Shown piece after piece: positions 50,301 through 63,100 of a stretch of 64,000 nt of DNA. Under the pieces are notes generated by a model. That model was not told where the DNA came from. It did not search any database and was given only the letters and a program-made list of their open reading frames with translations. The stretch comes from Edolisoma coerulescens (lineage: Eukaryota; Chordata; Aves; Passeriformes; Campephagidae). The position numbers and the translations under genes were made by a program. Where the stretch lies: NCBI GenBank assembly GCA_013397115.1, contig VWZW01007179.1, forward strand, positions 65,883 to 129,882. Direction: 5' to 3'. Within the stretch, counting starts at the first letter, position 1. The number at the start of each line of letters is the position of its first letter.

Positions 50301-51407
50301 GATGAAAATTTTAGGTTTCTTCCCTGTTTGTGTTGTTATGTGTGTGAGGTCCTTTCTCCACTCCAGACTGAAGCGTTTCATGTCACCACTGTGGTCAGTG
50401 GTGCCTGGATGGACCATTCCTAGGCCAGACCAGGGAAGAGAGCAGTTAACAATCCCCTCTCGCTGCCTTTTGTTTTTGCCGGGGAGCTATTTCCTTTAGC
50501 CCTTGAGACTGATGCATAGGAAGGGGAAGAGAGGTGGGGAGCGCCCGTCTCGATGTGGTTCATGCTTCTGAAAATAAGTTCCCCAAAATCTGATGTGGGG
50601 AAAGGAAGCCCTGGCTCCGCGGAGCCTGCTGTCTCCCTCAATAAACAAAGGACTGGGTTTGGGCATGTTGCCCGAAGTGTTGGTGCAGGGTGTGTTCCAT
50701 CCCTGCTGCTCTGCCTGGCCTTTTAAGGCGATGTGACAGTGAGCTGGAGACGTGGAAAGGTGTGTAATTCAGCCGTGATTAACGAGCACGAGGCTCCTCT
50801 GCAGCTTCCCTCTCTCTGTAGCATCGCTCAGATTCCCTTCTCACGAGTAACTCGCTGAGATTTTCAGAGTTTGGCCTCTTCTGCACCGAGAGTGCAAGCT
50901 CCTGCCAGCTCTTATGCTACATTAATTTAGAGCCAACCACCTTTCCAAGTGTGCTCTGTACTGTGGAACAGGTTTTGCTTGTAAATGCAAGGCCAGATGT
51001 TCAGAAGAGGAGAGCTCCCGTTTGGGCATCTGGCAGTCACTGCTGGGCCACAAACCCATCACAGCTGAAAATCTGAGATCTCTTTGCTTAGACAACACAG
51101 TACTCAGGCTGGCCAGTTTGTGCACTGCTGTAAGAGGTGCCTTTCTCCATATAATTCAGGAGTTCTTTCAAAATAGCACACACCGAGTCATGGTCCCACT
51201 TAGTTCTAAACCACAGCTTGTGCCTAACAAGTTATTTTGATTTCTTGCCGAGCAGGGGTTCACTTTCCAGTTACAGCTAATGTTTTCCTTTCCTTTTTCT
51301 GCAAAATCTGTTAACAAAGGCTAAATAAACAATGAAGGTAGGTCTACTGGCTAGATAAGAAATAGGTCTGATTTATTAATAAATGTTTCTCTTTTTTTTT
51401 TTTCCAG
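44331..51407 (+). other. PRKAR1B: Large PRKAR1B intron, right part
   Basis: No exon is recognised before the acceptor at 51406-51407. The stretch contains a very AT-rich, TAATTA-containing island (about 44890-45330), a T11 tract at 46435-46445, a T15 tract at 49082-49096, an 8-bp hairpin at 48929-48949 and a mildly CpG-enriched region at about 50535-50900, some 500-870 bases before coding exon 4. Open frames of up to 119 codons occur but show no known domain. Confidence 0.8.
49082..49096. repeat. Poly-T homopolymer, 15 bases
   Basis: Fifteen T followed by AATAAAAC. It is probably simple-sequence expansion; no adjoining retroposed gene copy was recognised. Confidence 0.85.
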
Positions 51408-51469
51408 TGACATATTCGATGCCATGTTCCCCGTCACACACATCGCAGGAGAAACTGTCATACAACAGG
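51408..51469 (+). CDS. PRKAR1B: PRKAR1B coding exon 4: CNB-A first beta strands (residues 147-168, split codons both ends)
   Basis: A long polypyrimidine tract runs into TTTCCAG (AG at 51406-51407). The donor is CAACAGG|GTAATT (GT at 51470-51471). The 62 nt finish Ser147 and encode DIFDAMFPVTHIAGETVIQQ plus the first base of Gly168. Splicing exon 3 to exon 4 restores NERSDIFDAMF, invariant in RI proteins. MFPVTHIAGE identifies RI-beta; RI-alpha has MFSVSFIAGE from memory. The exon is too short to stand out as an open frame and was placed by homology and phase. A 36.9-kb intron precedes it and a 735-base intron follows. Confidence 0.97.
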
Positions 51470-52204
51470 GTAATTCTTCCTGTCATTTCTCCTCCTGTGT
51501 GTTTGCTAAGGTCCTATAATTCACACCTCTTCATCTGAGACTTCACCCTCTTTGATTAATGGGAAGAATAACCATACTCCAAAGGCCTCCAAGTGTGCAG
51601 CTACGTGATGAGTTCATGGATTGCTACACATGCAGAGGACCCCACCTTGGTGGACCTCCAGAGTTTCAAAGTGCTACAGTTAAATGTAGATAAACAGCAC
51701 CTCAAATTAAAATGCTCTTTCCTTAGCTGAAGATAGCCAGGAAGTAAAGCCCAGCTCAGGATGCATAAGGGTGGCACAGGCGAGCTGAGAGTAACTAGAG
51801 ATGGAAAATATTTTTATGGTTGTTGGGAATATTCAACACCTCATTGTGCTGTATCAGAGTTATCACACTTGGCAACTTACCTGCATGCCTGCAGCACGTT
51901 GGGGAGGACTTCATTACCCTCAAGCTGTATTAAAACCTCTTGAGTGTTTGCCCTGAATGAAGTATTGAATCAATCAAAAGAGATAAATTAATGCAATTGA
52001 AAGGCATTAATAGCAAGAAGTCATAGTGCCACTTTGTTTTGTGAAGGCAAATGGGCAAGGATGTTTCAGAAAATTAATCTCTCTGTAAGTAATCTGGTGT
52101 ACAAACCTGTGCAAATATGTACAGGATTAAATACAGGGACAGGAAGTTGTTGAATAGCTTGGCAGACCTTCAGGAAACAATCACCTTCTGTATTTTGTGT
52201 CCAG
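51470..52204 (+). other. PRKAR1B: PRKAR1B intron between coding exons 4 and 5 (735 bases)
   Basis: A short GT-AG intron, phase 1. It is AT-rich with nothing recognised inside. It is the smallest intron in the window, so exons 4 and 5 form a tight pair. Confidence 0.9.
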
Positions 52205-52251
52205 GTGATGAGGGAGACAACTTCTATGTGATTGACCAAGGCGAGGTGGAT
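52205..52251 (+). CDS. PRKAR1B: PRKAR1B coding exon 5: CNB-A beta strands (residues 168-183)
   Basis: The acceptor is TTTTGTGTCCAG (AG at 52203-52204) and the donor is GAT|GTAAGT (GT at 52252-52253), a near-consensus 5' splice site. The 47 nt finish Gly168 and encode DEGDNFYVIDQGEVD. GDEGDNFYVI is the glycine-containing turn and strand common to PKA regulatory subunits. Asp169 and Ile177 differ from the Asn and Val I recall for human RI-beta and match RI-alpha, so these two positions do not discriminate. GEVD instead of GETD supports RI-beta. The tiny exon was found by homology and confirmed by phase with its neighbours. Confidence 0.97.
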
Positions 52252-54694
52252 GTAAGTATGCTCTTGCAGTATATGTATTTATTTTGAAGCTACAGAATAA
52301 AACTGTGTGCTTTGGCAGAGAGCTTGAGCCAGCCATGTGCCGTGGGTCTGTCTCCTTTCTTCTTGAACTAGATTTCACAGGATTGGTTTCATTACTTTGC
52401 TTTTGTTGTGTTATTTGTTCATAATTTTAAATTTGGCACATGTTACATCCTAGCTTATTTGTCCATTCTGAGCAGGAAAATGGTATCAAAACCAAGCAAA
52501 TGGCATTATCTTCAGAGCCCTAACCACACCTGGAGGTGTGCAGTCTTTGGCAGAGTGGGCCACCATGCTGGAATGCACCTGAGGGTTCAGATCAACCAAA
52601 AAGAAAATATTTTCTTTAATCAGTTAGCTTAGCTCCTGTGTTGTTTGTTTTTGGTTTGTTGTTTTTTTCACAAATTGAGATACAGCCTCAGGCAGTGAGT
52701 TTCATCTTGGAAACCTTAATTTGCTTTTAAAATTAGGTCCAAATATAAGAACAATGCATCATATTAATAAACCAAGGATTATTATAAGTGTAAAGTGATC
52801 TGTTAGACCACAAAATGTTTACAGGAGCTTGCAGTGGTTTAATCAGCAAGTCTTTGAAAAGAAGCTTCCTTCTGAACCTGCCTTCCAAATCATAAACTAT
52901 TCACCTCTTATCATTTCTCTCCTGTATGAAACTCACCCTTTTGCAGTTTTGCTGCAAGTTCCTACACACATCTGATGTACCCACAGTTTTTGAGTAGGAC
53001 AGACTTGTTCATTAGCAGCTTTGCTCTTCAGATGCCCACATGAGTTTGGTTTGGCATATTTAAAGAAGAAGGTGATTTATTTTAAATCCAGGCAGGAGGG
53101 ACAGAGTTATTTTAGTGAAAGTTATTTTTTTTTTTTTTAGCAGTCTGTTTGTGTCAGGAGACCATCTAATTGGTATTGTTGGGAATTGAGAAACCTCACA
53201 CGCTGCCTCTGCCTCTGGAAGTTGCTCCTCAGGAAATCCGTCTGACTCACTGTTCCTATCAGACAACCCTCTCAACAGCAAACACTGCCACATCCACAGG
53301 GCCAGAAAATAAAAGGGCAATATTTATAGAACAGTGTTAAAATTTAGTTTTAAAATAATTGGCTTGGGACCGATAGGGAGCTAAATGAGTTCACTGGCTT
53401 TGAATCAGACCCACAAACACGCAAATGCACATGTTGGAGTTATAGATTAATCCTCTTTAAAAATAATTTGTCCTCTCTCAACACCTTTAGGAAAGCTTTC
53501 TTCAGTGTTTGGCTCAGGGATGGTGAGGGACTGAATGACACCAGAAAACAGTCTGCAAAACCCTTGCAATTAATTGCAAAAGAGTTAATATTCTATACGC
53601 ACATATTGCTCTTAAAAACCAGTGACAAAATAGGGTTTCATTGAGTAGATTGCAACTTTGATTTCATGAGCGTTATCACTCCCTAGTCCCCTAAAATCAG
53701 CCTGGAGCTGCTAGGACAGATCAAAGTGGACAGATCCACCACAATGTCACCCTGACACTTACCAGAGACATGTACAGGCATCACCTGTGGGACAAATACT
53801 TCCCATCAAGACTTAAAAATGTAATCTGGACTGTGCTTGTCAGAGACCAGCACAGCTTCTGACCATCTGTGTCTGGCCAAACTCTTCCCTGACCATCTCT
53901 CACGCTGCCCCACCTCAGCACCCCCTAAGGTGCCTCCTGGTGCACCTCTCCACTGCTCTCCCCATCTGCTCAGCTTGGTTCTTTCTCCTTCCTAAGCTTT
54001 TCCTAAAACTTCAGCCAAAACACCCCCTGAATTCCAGCGCAAGGTGCTGTGGGAGGCGTTTGCTCATGCAGGAGCTACACCCTGGAACTTCCCTGCATTA
54101 ACTGCCCTGCTGGGAAGCTGCAGGGAGGTGATCCCAGCTTTCCCCTCAGAGAAAAGTCTGTGCCAGGGCACCAGTGCAGAGTGAGTTGCTCCTGTGTAAG
54201 GAGCAGCTCCCAGAGCCCCTGGGCGTGCACCATCATCCCGTATGTGGCACTCCCCAGAAGAGTTCTGCCACTTTCTGGGCAGAACTGCTAAAATCCTTGT
54301 TGTCTGAGGAAACTCCAGGCCTCTAGTAAGCGAGCTGCTGTTCATTTAAGCCTTGCCAGATACTTTTTTGGCATGCTTCCATGCTTCTCCAAGAAAAAAA
54401 GCGACTTGGAGTGGAGACAATTGACCCCGAGGCTTAGAGCCTCGAGCCATTTTCTGCCTGGTTCAGCTGGTGTTGGCATGTGCACGGAGGCTTTAGCCCC
54501 TGGCCAGGGTCTCTGCTGCCATTCCCTGATCTGCTTGGAAATGTCAGGAATACCAGGAGTGGTGGATTCAAGGAGCAATTTACTCTGGGAGCATCATGAC
54601 TGATAAGCACCCAGATTTTCCATACACAGGCGAAGACAGACGTGAAGGAGGTCGCAAGTGTCATCATAAAATCCCTACCCATGGAAGAAAGTCA

Positions 54695-54772
54695 TGACAA
54701 AACCAAAAAAACCCCCAATAAAATCTATCAACCAAGCAACCAAAACCAAACAGAAACCACCAACAAAGTGAG
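54695..54772. repeat. A/C-rich low-complexity stretch
   Basis: Roughly 75 bases are nearly all A and C on the plus strand, with repeated CCAA, CAAA and CAAC words such as CAACCAAGCAACCAAAACC. It reads as a degenerate simple repeat and explains the Lys/Thr/Asn-rich open frame that covers it. Confidence 0.65.
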
Positions 54773-57700
54773 AATAACAAAATCAGTCTGTGGTGTTTTG
54801 AGTTTAAAAAGCTGCAGCATTTAAAAGTAATTTTTGTTCGAGTTTTGGCACAGGCACCCCAAAGGCTAAGTAAGATCTTTCTAATATTTTCCCTTACAAA
54901 ATAATCAAATAGTCAAATTAGAAGCACCATAAAATTTTTTTTTTTAATATAATAACACTTCAATCTCAACTCTTACATTTTCTTGGGGTATGAATGAGCC
55001 CCGTTAGCACAGAATAAAGTGCTAAGAATCAAACATTTTCTTCCGTGGGCCAAGGGAAGGGCACAAATTTCACATGTAAAAGAAGGATTTTAGAACGAGG
55101 AAGAGGTAGGCCTTGGAAAACCTGGGGTTTTCCTCTCTTATACTGTATCCTACAAACCAGGTACACTTTGGCCAAAGCTGGAATTATTGTATTATCAGTC
55201 ACAGTCTTCCTCCTTAGCACATCAGGGTTGAGGAGAATTTTACCTCGTGGCCCATCCCTGCAGCTGGGTGCAGCGCACACGAGGTAGATGATGGCACAAA
55301 CTTTGAAGTCTCAGAGGTCAGTTGTCTGCTGGAAGCTTTCCTGCTCAGCCAGATGGGAGCGTGTGCCAAAAAGGAGCTGGCAGAGCTTAAATTATAGTTT
55401 CCAGTAAAGATGTTGAAAGTACCTGCTAAAATATGACTTGCAAAAATCTCTAATCCATATTTCTAAGTATAAAGTGACTTCCTGTTTGTTATTTTAATCT
55501 CATAACCTCACATTTTTTGCTTTAAAAAGTGCCGTCGACTGCCCCTTTTGAACAGATGTACTTTTTTTTTAGACCCAGAAACTTCCTATTCTATTTAATG
55601 TCACAGCAACGTTCTCTACAGGCATTCTCAGGTTTTCTTCTTGTAAGACAACAGCAGCCAAGCTGTAGTAAGGTGAAAATCAAAATAAAAACTTTTCAGT
55701 TATTTTTACATTGAATTTCTGTATATATCTTATATATTTACTGTATAAATCTCTATGTGAAGCTATACATGAATATTGTGGACAATGGATAAAATTATCT
55801 CTTGATTGTTGGTCAAATCTTCCTGAAGCCCTTATTTGTATATACAAACTGTCTAATTTGTGTATACAAAAAATGACATAGTGTTTTATGTGAGAATACT
55901 GTTGGATTTTAAAACTAGCTATATTTAATTGTTAGATTCCACAGATTGCTTCTGGCTTGGATTCTTCCATCATCAATGATTTTTCTAATTTTGGAAGGTT
56001 GCCTTTTGAAATTTGAAGCAGAACATTTTAAAGTATGGAGTTTTTCAGCTTGAACTTTTAAGGATTCTTAAGGCAGTCTCCAAGTTCATATGTTCAAATT
56101 CAAACTGGCTTTAAAACACTGGCTTCATTTGAGAAAACGACCCACATACAAACACCCTCCATGTCTAAGGCTTGTTTATTTTTCCAAGAATAAATAAGAC
56201 TCATCTTCATTTTTGGATAACAAATATTAAGGCTTGACAAGACACAAAGCACAAATTATTACAAACAGACCCAAGGGAGGGGATTCAAGACACAAGAATT
56301 GCCATGCCTGGAACAAATTAGATTGTCCACATAGATCACAAAATGGCAGCAAAAAAAAAAAACCCAAACAAACTAGAAGTTAACTTGAAATCAGCAATAC
56401 AAAATGAAAGGAAAGACAAATTCACTCCAGTGAGGCTCAGAGATAGATGTTCATATCCTGCCTTCAAGGTAAAATGCTCATGGCAAGGTTCCTTTCTGCA
56501 TCTCCAGAGAAAGAACATGAAGATGAGGGAGGCCCAGACTCGTTCCTGTGGCACTGAACGTTGTGTGACTCTGCATCTTCTCCCACAGTTACTGCCCGTG
56601 GATATCACAGCCCAGGAAGAAAAGAACTGCTGATGTTCACAGGAGATTTTTACTATTTGCCCCCTAAAAAAAAAATGAAATTAACCAAGTTGTGTGATTC
56701 TCAAGCTCGCAGAAACTGCAGTGCTCATACTAGACAATAAAAATCTAAAGTTTCAGTCTGTGGAAAGTAGATGGTCCTGATGGCTTGGTCATATTTGGGC
56801 ATCTGCACTTCTGCTTTTCCTCTTCAGCTGCATGAAAGAAGGTTCTGGCTATAATGGATCTGTGACTGGCAGGTCAAGTACAATTAAGAATAATTCATTT
56901 ATGTACTCACCACTTTGGTGAGAGTTCACAAATGCCTAAAACTGGCTGAGCCAAAACCTCAGCCCAGCATTTTTTAGGATAAATAGGGAGATCATCTGAG
57001 CTGCTGCCATGTAAAATCGACTTTCATAAGCTGTTCTGAGCCTAAAATAGCTTTGCTTCCCACACCTTACAAACAGAACTTCTTCCCTTTCCACTTCTTT
57101 TTAAAAAAGTCTATTTTAAAGGGATTCATAGTGGAGATGAACTCTGTTAAAGGGCAGGATGGCTTTGTAGTGTGCCATCAATGCACTTTAACTTCATCAC
57201 CAACACAGAAGTTGAGTGGTGACTCAGGCCTTTGCAGAGAATGAGGTCCAATGGTTTTGCTTCTAGAAAACACCTTATTCTCCAACTGTTTTCTCTTTCA
57301 GAGACTGATATTCGAAATGGCATTTTTATTGGGGGAGTGAATGCTGGGCCCAAAGACTGTCAGATCAGGGATTTGGTTTCACCTCAGAGCACTTTAAACC
57401 TGACACCCTTGGGGTGGAGGAATGACCATTTGCATAAACTGTTTAAGGCGAGATGTCAAACGTGTTTTGTACAGTCTTGTCAAGTAAGACAGCAAAATTA
57501 AAGGAATCTTAGAGCAGTTCAGTAGTAGCCTCTCTAAATAACAACTGCAACATTAAATGTCCATCCTTCACTTGCTCAGTCTTGAGTTTTACCAGCACGA
57601 TTCCCCTCTCTGGGCTGCAGTCACATCCTGCACACTGCTTTAACAAGAAATGTCACCATGTTGCTTAAAAAAATATGTGTTGGAATAAGTTTATTTCCTG

Positions 57701-58100
57701 CTTGTAATGCAGACCCTTCTGCAGCAACAAAATCTGTGTTGCTCAACAGAAGAGCAGGGACTCCACGCATACACATGTATTTTTGGGGTGCTGAAAAAGA
57801 GCCAAGGGTACCATGTCAGTTGAAATTCAGGGTGTGGCCCAAAACTCATTGGAATGATTAGATTTTCCCCACCATTCCTGAGACTTTTTGCTGAGGACAC
57901 ACGGATTACTGTAGTGTAGCAAACCCTGTGAATCCATGCAGTGAAATTCCCACAGAAGGAGGGTATCCCTGCAGTCAAATATGCATCTGGACAATTTTGC
58001 AATGAGCTGATAGAGTTTAGAAATGTTCATGCATTCTCACTATGTTACAAACCTTTCAGAACCCTCATTTTATTCATCCATTTCTCCTGCTTGTCTCACA

Positions 58101-58120
58101 AAACAACAACAACAACAACA
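58101..58120. repeat. AAC trinucleotide microsatellite
   Basis: Six to seven AAC units in tandem within the intron before coding exon 6. It is likely to vary in length between individuals. Confidence 0.85.
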
Positions 58121-59976
58121 AAAGCCACAGAATAACCTGCTTGTTTCACCAGGAAACTGCTTGGGTTTGCCTGGCTTTTTTAAAACTTCTTTTTTTGCTT
58201 TCATTTTTTTTCATCACGAGGAGAATCAAAAGCAGATTCAATGTTCTGTGAGATTTTCTTTCTGCGGTGAGTGTGAAAGTTTGAAAGGGAAGGCTGTTGC
58301 TGTTCTCTTGTGTGATATTCTCCTGGGTGACATTCATTCTGTCATGGTGATGAGATGAAGCTACAGCTTTTGTGGCTCAAGCTTTTTCTTGGCAGTCTGC
58401 AACCACCTGCCTGTTTGGGATTATTTTTACCCTTTATTTTTAAGCCCCTTGATCCTCAGATGTTCCAGGAGCACCAGGAGCCACCACATTGCCTGGAGTT
58501 CAGCTGCTTCTTTTCAGCTCATACCCAAGAGGTCTCTTGATCAGCTGAACTGCTCCGTGGCCTCATCCATCTCCTACTGAACCAGCATTTCACTGACCTC
58601 AGTAGGAGCTGGAGCAAATCTTAATTGAGTATTGTGAAGATAAATTGGGATTGATTCCAGCTGTATTTTGTAATAAGCCTTTTCATCATAAAACGAAGAT
58701 AGAATTAAAATTAATACTGACAGGTTGTTGAGTTTTGACCCCAGTTCATTTATTTTGGTCACCAGCTTTTCTCATGACCAGCTTGAGCACAGCTCTAATT
58801 CATGCATTTTTTAAAAACTGCTAAGTTTATTTCTCAGTAATTGGTGTCACGTAACGGTCTTTGCCTTTGCAATACTTTTCTGCTTAAGATGAGAATACCT
58901 GCCTTTTTTTTTCCATCTTATTTTTCTTTACAGAACTTCCAAGCAAATGAAATTAACACTGGTTGATTTCTGCTGTTACTGGTCTGTAACAGGTTGGGAT
59001 ATATTCTGCCCTGGGTAAGGCACCCAGCCTTTCCTGCCCTCCAAACTCACAGGCACAGTAACAGAATTAAAAGGGTTTATGGTGTAGTTTATAGCAAGCT
59101 GCAGAATGCACAGTCCACAGCAGCCTTTGCATGCCCTGTTACGGCTCATGAGCTGCATTGTCCATGAATAAATCTGGAGAAAAATGCTGCCCAGCAGAAA
59201 ACACCTGCAAGAGTCCCCTTCCTCCAGGGAAGATGTCAAATAGCACTCAAGTGTAGGAATTCTCTAATTAAACATCATCCAGGAAAAATATGGCAATGGT
59301 TGTATCAGTCCATACCATGTTCCAAGAGGATCCTTAATAGGTTGTGGGTCAGACTCTGCCCCCTGAATTCTCTAGAGCTGATGTTAAAGGCAAAGGGTAA
59401 TTCTGCACAGAGCTTCTCGAGTCCAAAGCCCTTAGTCATCTTCACTGAGGGAGAAGATCTGTATAGTTAAATTTAAATGGGTTTTGGAGGCACTAGGCTT
59501 AGGGAAGGAAAAAAAAAAATGTTCCTTTTCAAAAGATATTTCCTTGTTTTGACTGTTTTTCATTTCATGGCCATGGCACATTTCAGCAATCCTCATTACA
59601 CATATCAACAAATCTCCTTCCTTTCAAGTCTGACAGTGTTAATAAAAAGCCAAAGTTGTGACAGTTCTGCTTGTTGACTGCCTGAGCCTTGAACACAAGG
59701 GGGAAAACATGATGCCAGCTAACCATGGGAGCTGAAAACCCGGAGAGTAAATAAAGTCATTGTACTGAAGCAAGACAACTTGAAATTCTGTCCACAGAGC
59801 AGGTTGTCCCCCTCTTTGGGGACCAACCGTCAGAAGTGTCACGCTCTTCTTTTCCTTCTGTGTCCCCAGCATTGACAATTAGAAAGGAAATTGCCTTTTA
59901 GGTAACTGGCAGCAGGAGGAGCACTCCAACTAAGTCCCCAAACTGCTTCTGCTTCCTTTGTCTTGTGCTGTGGTAG

Positions 59977-60135
59977 GTTTATGTCAACGGGGAGTGGGTG
60001 ACCAGCATTGGAGAAGGAGGCAGCTTCGGGGAGCTGGCGCTGATCTACGGAACCCCCCGGGCTGCCACCGTCAAGGCCAAGACAGACCTGAAGCTCTGGG
60101 GCATCGACAGAGACAGCTACAGACGCATCTTAATG
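59977..60135 (+). CDS. PRKAR1B: PRKAR1B coding exon 6: CNB-A with phosphate-binding cassette (residues 184-236)
   Basis: The acceptor is TGCTGTGGTAG (AG at 59975-59976) and the donor is ATG|GTGAGT (GT at 60136-60137). The 159 nt are phase 0 at both ends and encode 53 residues. FGELALIYGTPRAATV (from residue 200) is the phosphate-binding cassette of cAMP-binding domain A; Glu202 and Arg211 are the residues that contact the ribose hydroxyl and the cyclic phosphate. KLWGIDRDSYRRILM ends the exon at the B/C helix. VNGEWVTSI and KAKTDLKLWG fit RI-beta. Both key residues are intact, so site A should bind cAMP. The expected next segment, GSTLRKRKMYEEF, is not in the remaining 3.9 kb. Confidence 0.97.
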
Positions 60136-63100
60136 GTGAGTTTATGGGCAAGGGCTGGTTTAAGGAGTTGGTAGTTTTCACTTTCTTTTGCAGTTCTGTG
60201 TTGAGAGTGCTCTGGCGCTTCCGCACGAAAGAGAGCGGACACGACAAAATCACTGAGTAACTGAATGAAGTGAAGAAAAGGGGACAGGATTCAGCAGAAA
60301 GGCGCTGAGTCAGAAATGCAATTGAGAAACATTATGCATAACTGTTCTGTGAATGAAAAACCTCAGGAGGCCTCTGTTACCCACCAAAGCTATGCAAATC
60401 CTCTCCTTATCGTGAGCCTGGAAATATCTCTCAGCAGCACCCCTCGCCTGTGAAGTCTTTGTCTGATCTTGTGTTACATTCCTCAAGGCAGGTGATAGAA
60501 AGTAAATCCAGCTCCACTAAAATAATAAAAAGTCTTACTTGGACTGTGCCCTCCGTCTTTGTTAGCCAGCACCCTGACACAAATATCGTGGGGTTGTAGC
60601 TGCTAATGATTCCTTGCTCTGCTCCTTTCAAACTCCCTCATCCCTGCAGCAAAGCTCTGCAGACCTTTGTGGCACCTGGGGCGTGTGGATTTGCTAATCC
60701 TAGCTTATGGATTTGCTGTTGGTTCTTCAGTGGTGAGTTTATAATGGAAACTTTGACAGATAATTAACTTCAGCAAAGTCATAACTTTTTTATGAGTTTG
60801 TTTCCAATGTCCGTGTGCATATCTTGCTTGTCCGTAAAATATTCCTTTCTTTTTGATAATTAACAGACATTTCTCTATGTAAAGCTTATTTCTCAATAGG
60901 ACTTGTCTCTCAAAGCTGCATTGTTCCCTTCTGACCTGAAGGAAATGACACTGCGCTCTCAGACTAACCATTTTGAGATCATCTGTATTTCCAGTGGGTG
61001 TCATAGAAAAGAGAAAAACTAGCAAAGGAACTGAGTAGATTTTACCCTTAAATGATTAATTCTTAAGCAGCAGAGTGTAAAAATGATCTTTGTTTACCCT
61101 GTGTGATGACTGTTGGGTGTCTGTGTGAGCACTGCTGGTGTTCACTCCCTATTTCATGGGCTGAGCTCAGTGTCACATAAACAAACATCACACTGACATT
61201 TAGGAGAGTACAGCTGATGGAAATTTACTCCATCCCAAAATATTCAGCCTGATGGCTCCAGGATAAAACAGAGGAAGAATTCTGAGAAGTGTTTTGTCTT
61301 CTCTCATGTGGGGAAGCAGGATGAATAGTTTTGAAAGGTTCACAGTGCAGGTGAGCAGGCAGAGATTTCTAAAAAACAGAGCAGGAGAATTTCTAAAGAG
61401 AGGTAAGAGGCACACCCAACTTATTTGTCCCATGCCCTACAAGGATGCAGTGGAGGGCTGTCTGGGATAACTGGTGTGATGAACCTGCAAGCTACGAGGA
61501 AGAATCCAAAACACAAAAGAGAAGGAATGCAGGAGGGAAATAAATGTCAGGACAAGGCACATATTCCTTGGCTCTTCAGGCAGAGCTTTCTGCAGCTGCC
61601 TGTAACCTTGTGGTGAGGAATTGAAGGGACAGGTTCACAGGCTTTGCATCCTGGAGGTGATTTCAGTGTTGGTGCTAGAGGTACCTAAAATCAGCCAGCC
61701 CTGTGAGCTGTCAGGGTTGGTCATGTGTCCATTATCATCTGATAGCACACTTCAGAAGATGAATATTTGATGCACAGACAGGACTTTGCTAAAAGGATTT
61801 GAAGTCCCAAGTGGAAAAGACTGTGTTTTTAATGCTAGCTTTGGTCATACATACAACCTGAATGTTATGGTTGTACTTCTGTTTGATTCTAGTGTAGTGC
61901 TAAGTACTTTTCAAATTAATTTACATATTCTCTGGACCAATGACTGCTCTGCCTTACCTAGCAAGCTCTGTTTTTGCAATCAGTGAGACCTCTTGATTAA
62001 CATGGATATGTTTTCTCTCCCTCTCTCGCTTCTTGTGTTTTTTTCACAGATGAGGCCACTAAAAATTCTGTTGCATTGTGTAGATACCCAGACAGCATTA
62101 TTGTACTATTCCCAGTATTCAGATAGGAAATATTTCATGGTAAATTAATTGCTGCAGGTATAGAAAACATCCAATTTTAAATGCAGCCCATGGTGAATGC
62201 AATTTACCCATCCACACTGAATGAATCCTGTCATCTTTCCATTTATTTGTAGGTGCAGGGTGGATAATTTCGTTGCTGTAGGTGAAATGAGACACCTGTC
62301 TTTGTGCAGTCGTGTGAGGGCAGGTGACAGTGGCTCTCTGCACATTTCCTCAAGCCTAAGAATTAATTACATCATGTTTCAGTGGCTGTATTTCATCCTT
62401 GAAGCTGACTCCACCATTACGGGGCTGCTTTTGCTGTGCTCACTTCAAGTGCAGTAGTAGCTGCCTTTCAACTCTCAGAAACGTGGTGTCCTGCCATTTA
62501 GCCTCTAAAATGGGTATTTGGAATGTAGAAATGCTTCTGCCTTTAAATAAAGAGTAGTAATGCTTAGGGTACCTTTTGAAATATATAATTTAAGATGGTT
62601 TTAAAACTTGGGAGCAAGCAGGTTTCCCTTTTCTCATTTTCTGGTTGCAAATCCTTTTGTCCAAGGAATAATTGACCTTTTTTCCTCCCAAAGATTTTTG
62701 CTATGGTCAGATAAAGCCCCTCCATAACCCCAGATAGTTATTTCTCTCGTCTGCATTCCTTCCCTGCCACGACCAGCCCCGTGTTTTCTCAGTCAAGTGT
62801 TGAGATTTTATTCCAGTTGTAAATATTTATTTGCAAATCATGCCTTCAGATCCACACTTGCCAAGAAGATTTTCTCCTGTCATGAGACACTTGACTCTCC
62901 AGCTCATTTCTCCTTGCAGGCACTATTTTGGTCCTTTGCTTTGCATTTAATAATTTCTTGTTTTTATTTCTGCTTAGTGCCATTTTCCCCACTTATGTGT
63001 CTCATTGGTCCTGACTGGTTTATGGTATGAATAAAACGTATCTCAGGAGGTTTGGAGTTTGGGGTTTCCTTTTTATGGATGGACAAAGCCTGATGCAGAG

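Larger units (their letters stand above)
52252..59976 (+). other. PRKAR1B: PRKAR1B intron between coding exons 5 and 6 (7.7 kb)
   Basis: GT-AG intron, phase 0. It contains a T14 tract at 53125-53138, an A/C-rich low-complexity stretch at about 54695-54772 and an AAC trinucleotide run at 58101-58120. The part at about 53700-54560 is more GC-rich but matches no repeat or gene I know. No exon is recognised. Confidence 0.85.
825..60135 (+). other. PRKAR1B: PRKAR1B locus, 5' coding part of gene (six coding exons, continues past window)
   Basis: The six coding exons joined give an uninterrupted 236-residue reading frame that I recognise as the regulatory subunit RI-beta of protein kinase A. This cytosolic protein dimerises, binds A-kinase anchoring proteins, holds two catalytic subunits inactive and releases them when cAMP binds. 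Exon lengths 177/171/92/62/47/159 and their phases match, from memory, the layout of the paralogue PRKAR1A, which supports every junction. All introns are GT-AG. RI-beta rather than RI-alpha is chosen from residues in the N-terminus, the pseudosubstrate (RRRRGGVSA) and the CNB-A entry (FPVTHIAGE). The remaining exons, encoding the GSTLRKRKMYEEF helix and CNB-B, are not in the window. RI-beta is mainly expressed in brain in mammals. Confidence 0.95.

Noticed and set aside
853..60135. Assignment as PRKAR1A instead of PRKAR1B
   Set aside because: The paralogues share exon structure, but residues in five exons (EEDESLKG, RRGGVSA, KTMTALAKAIS, FPVTHIAGE, GEVDVYVNGEWV) follow RI-beta.
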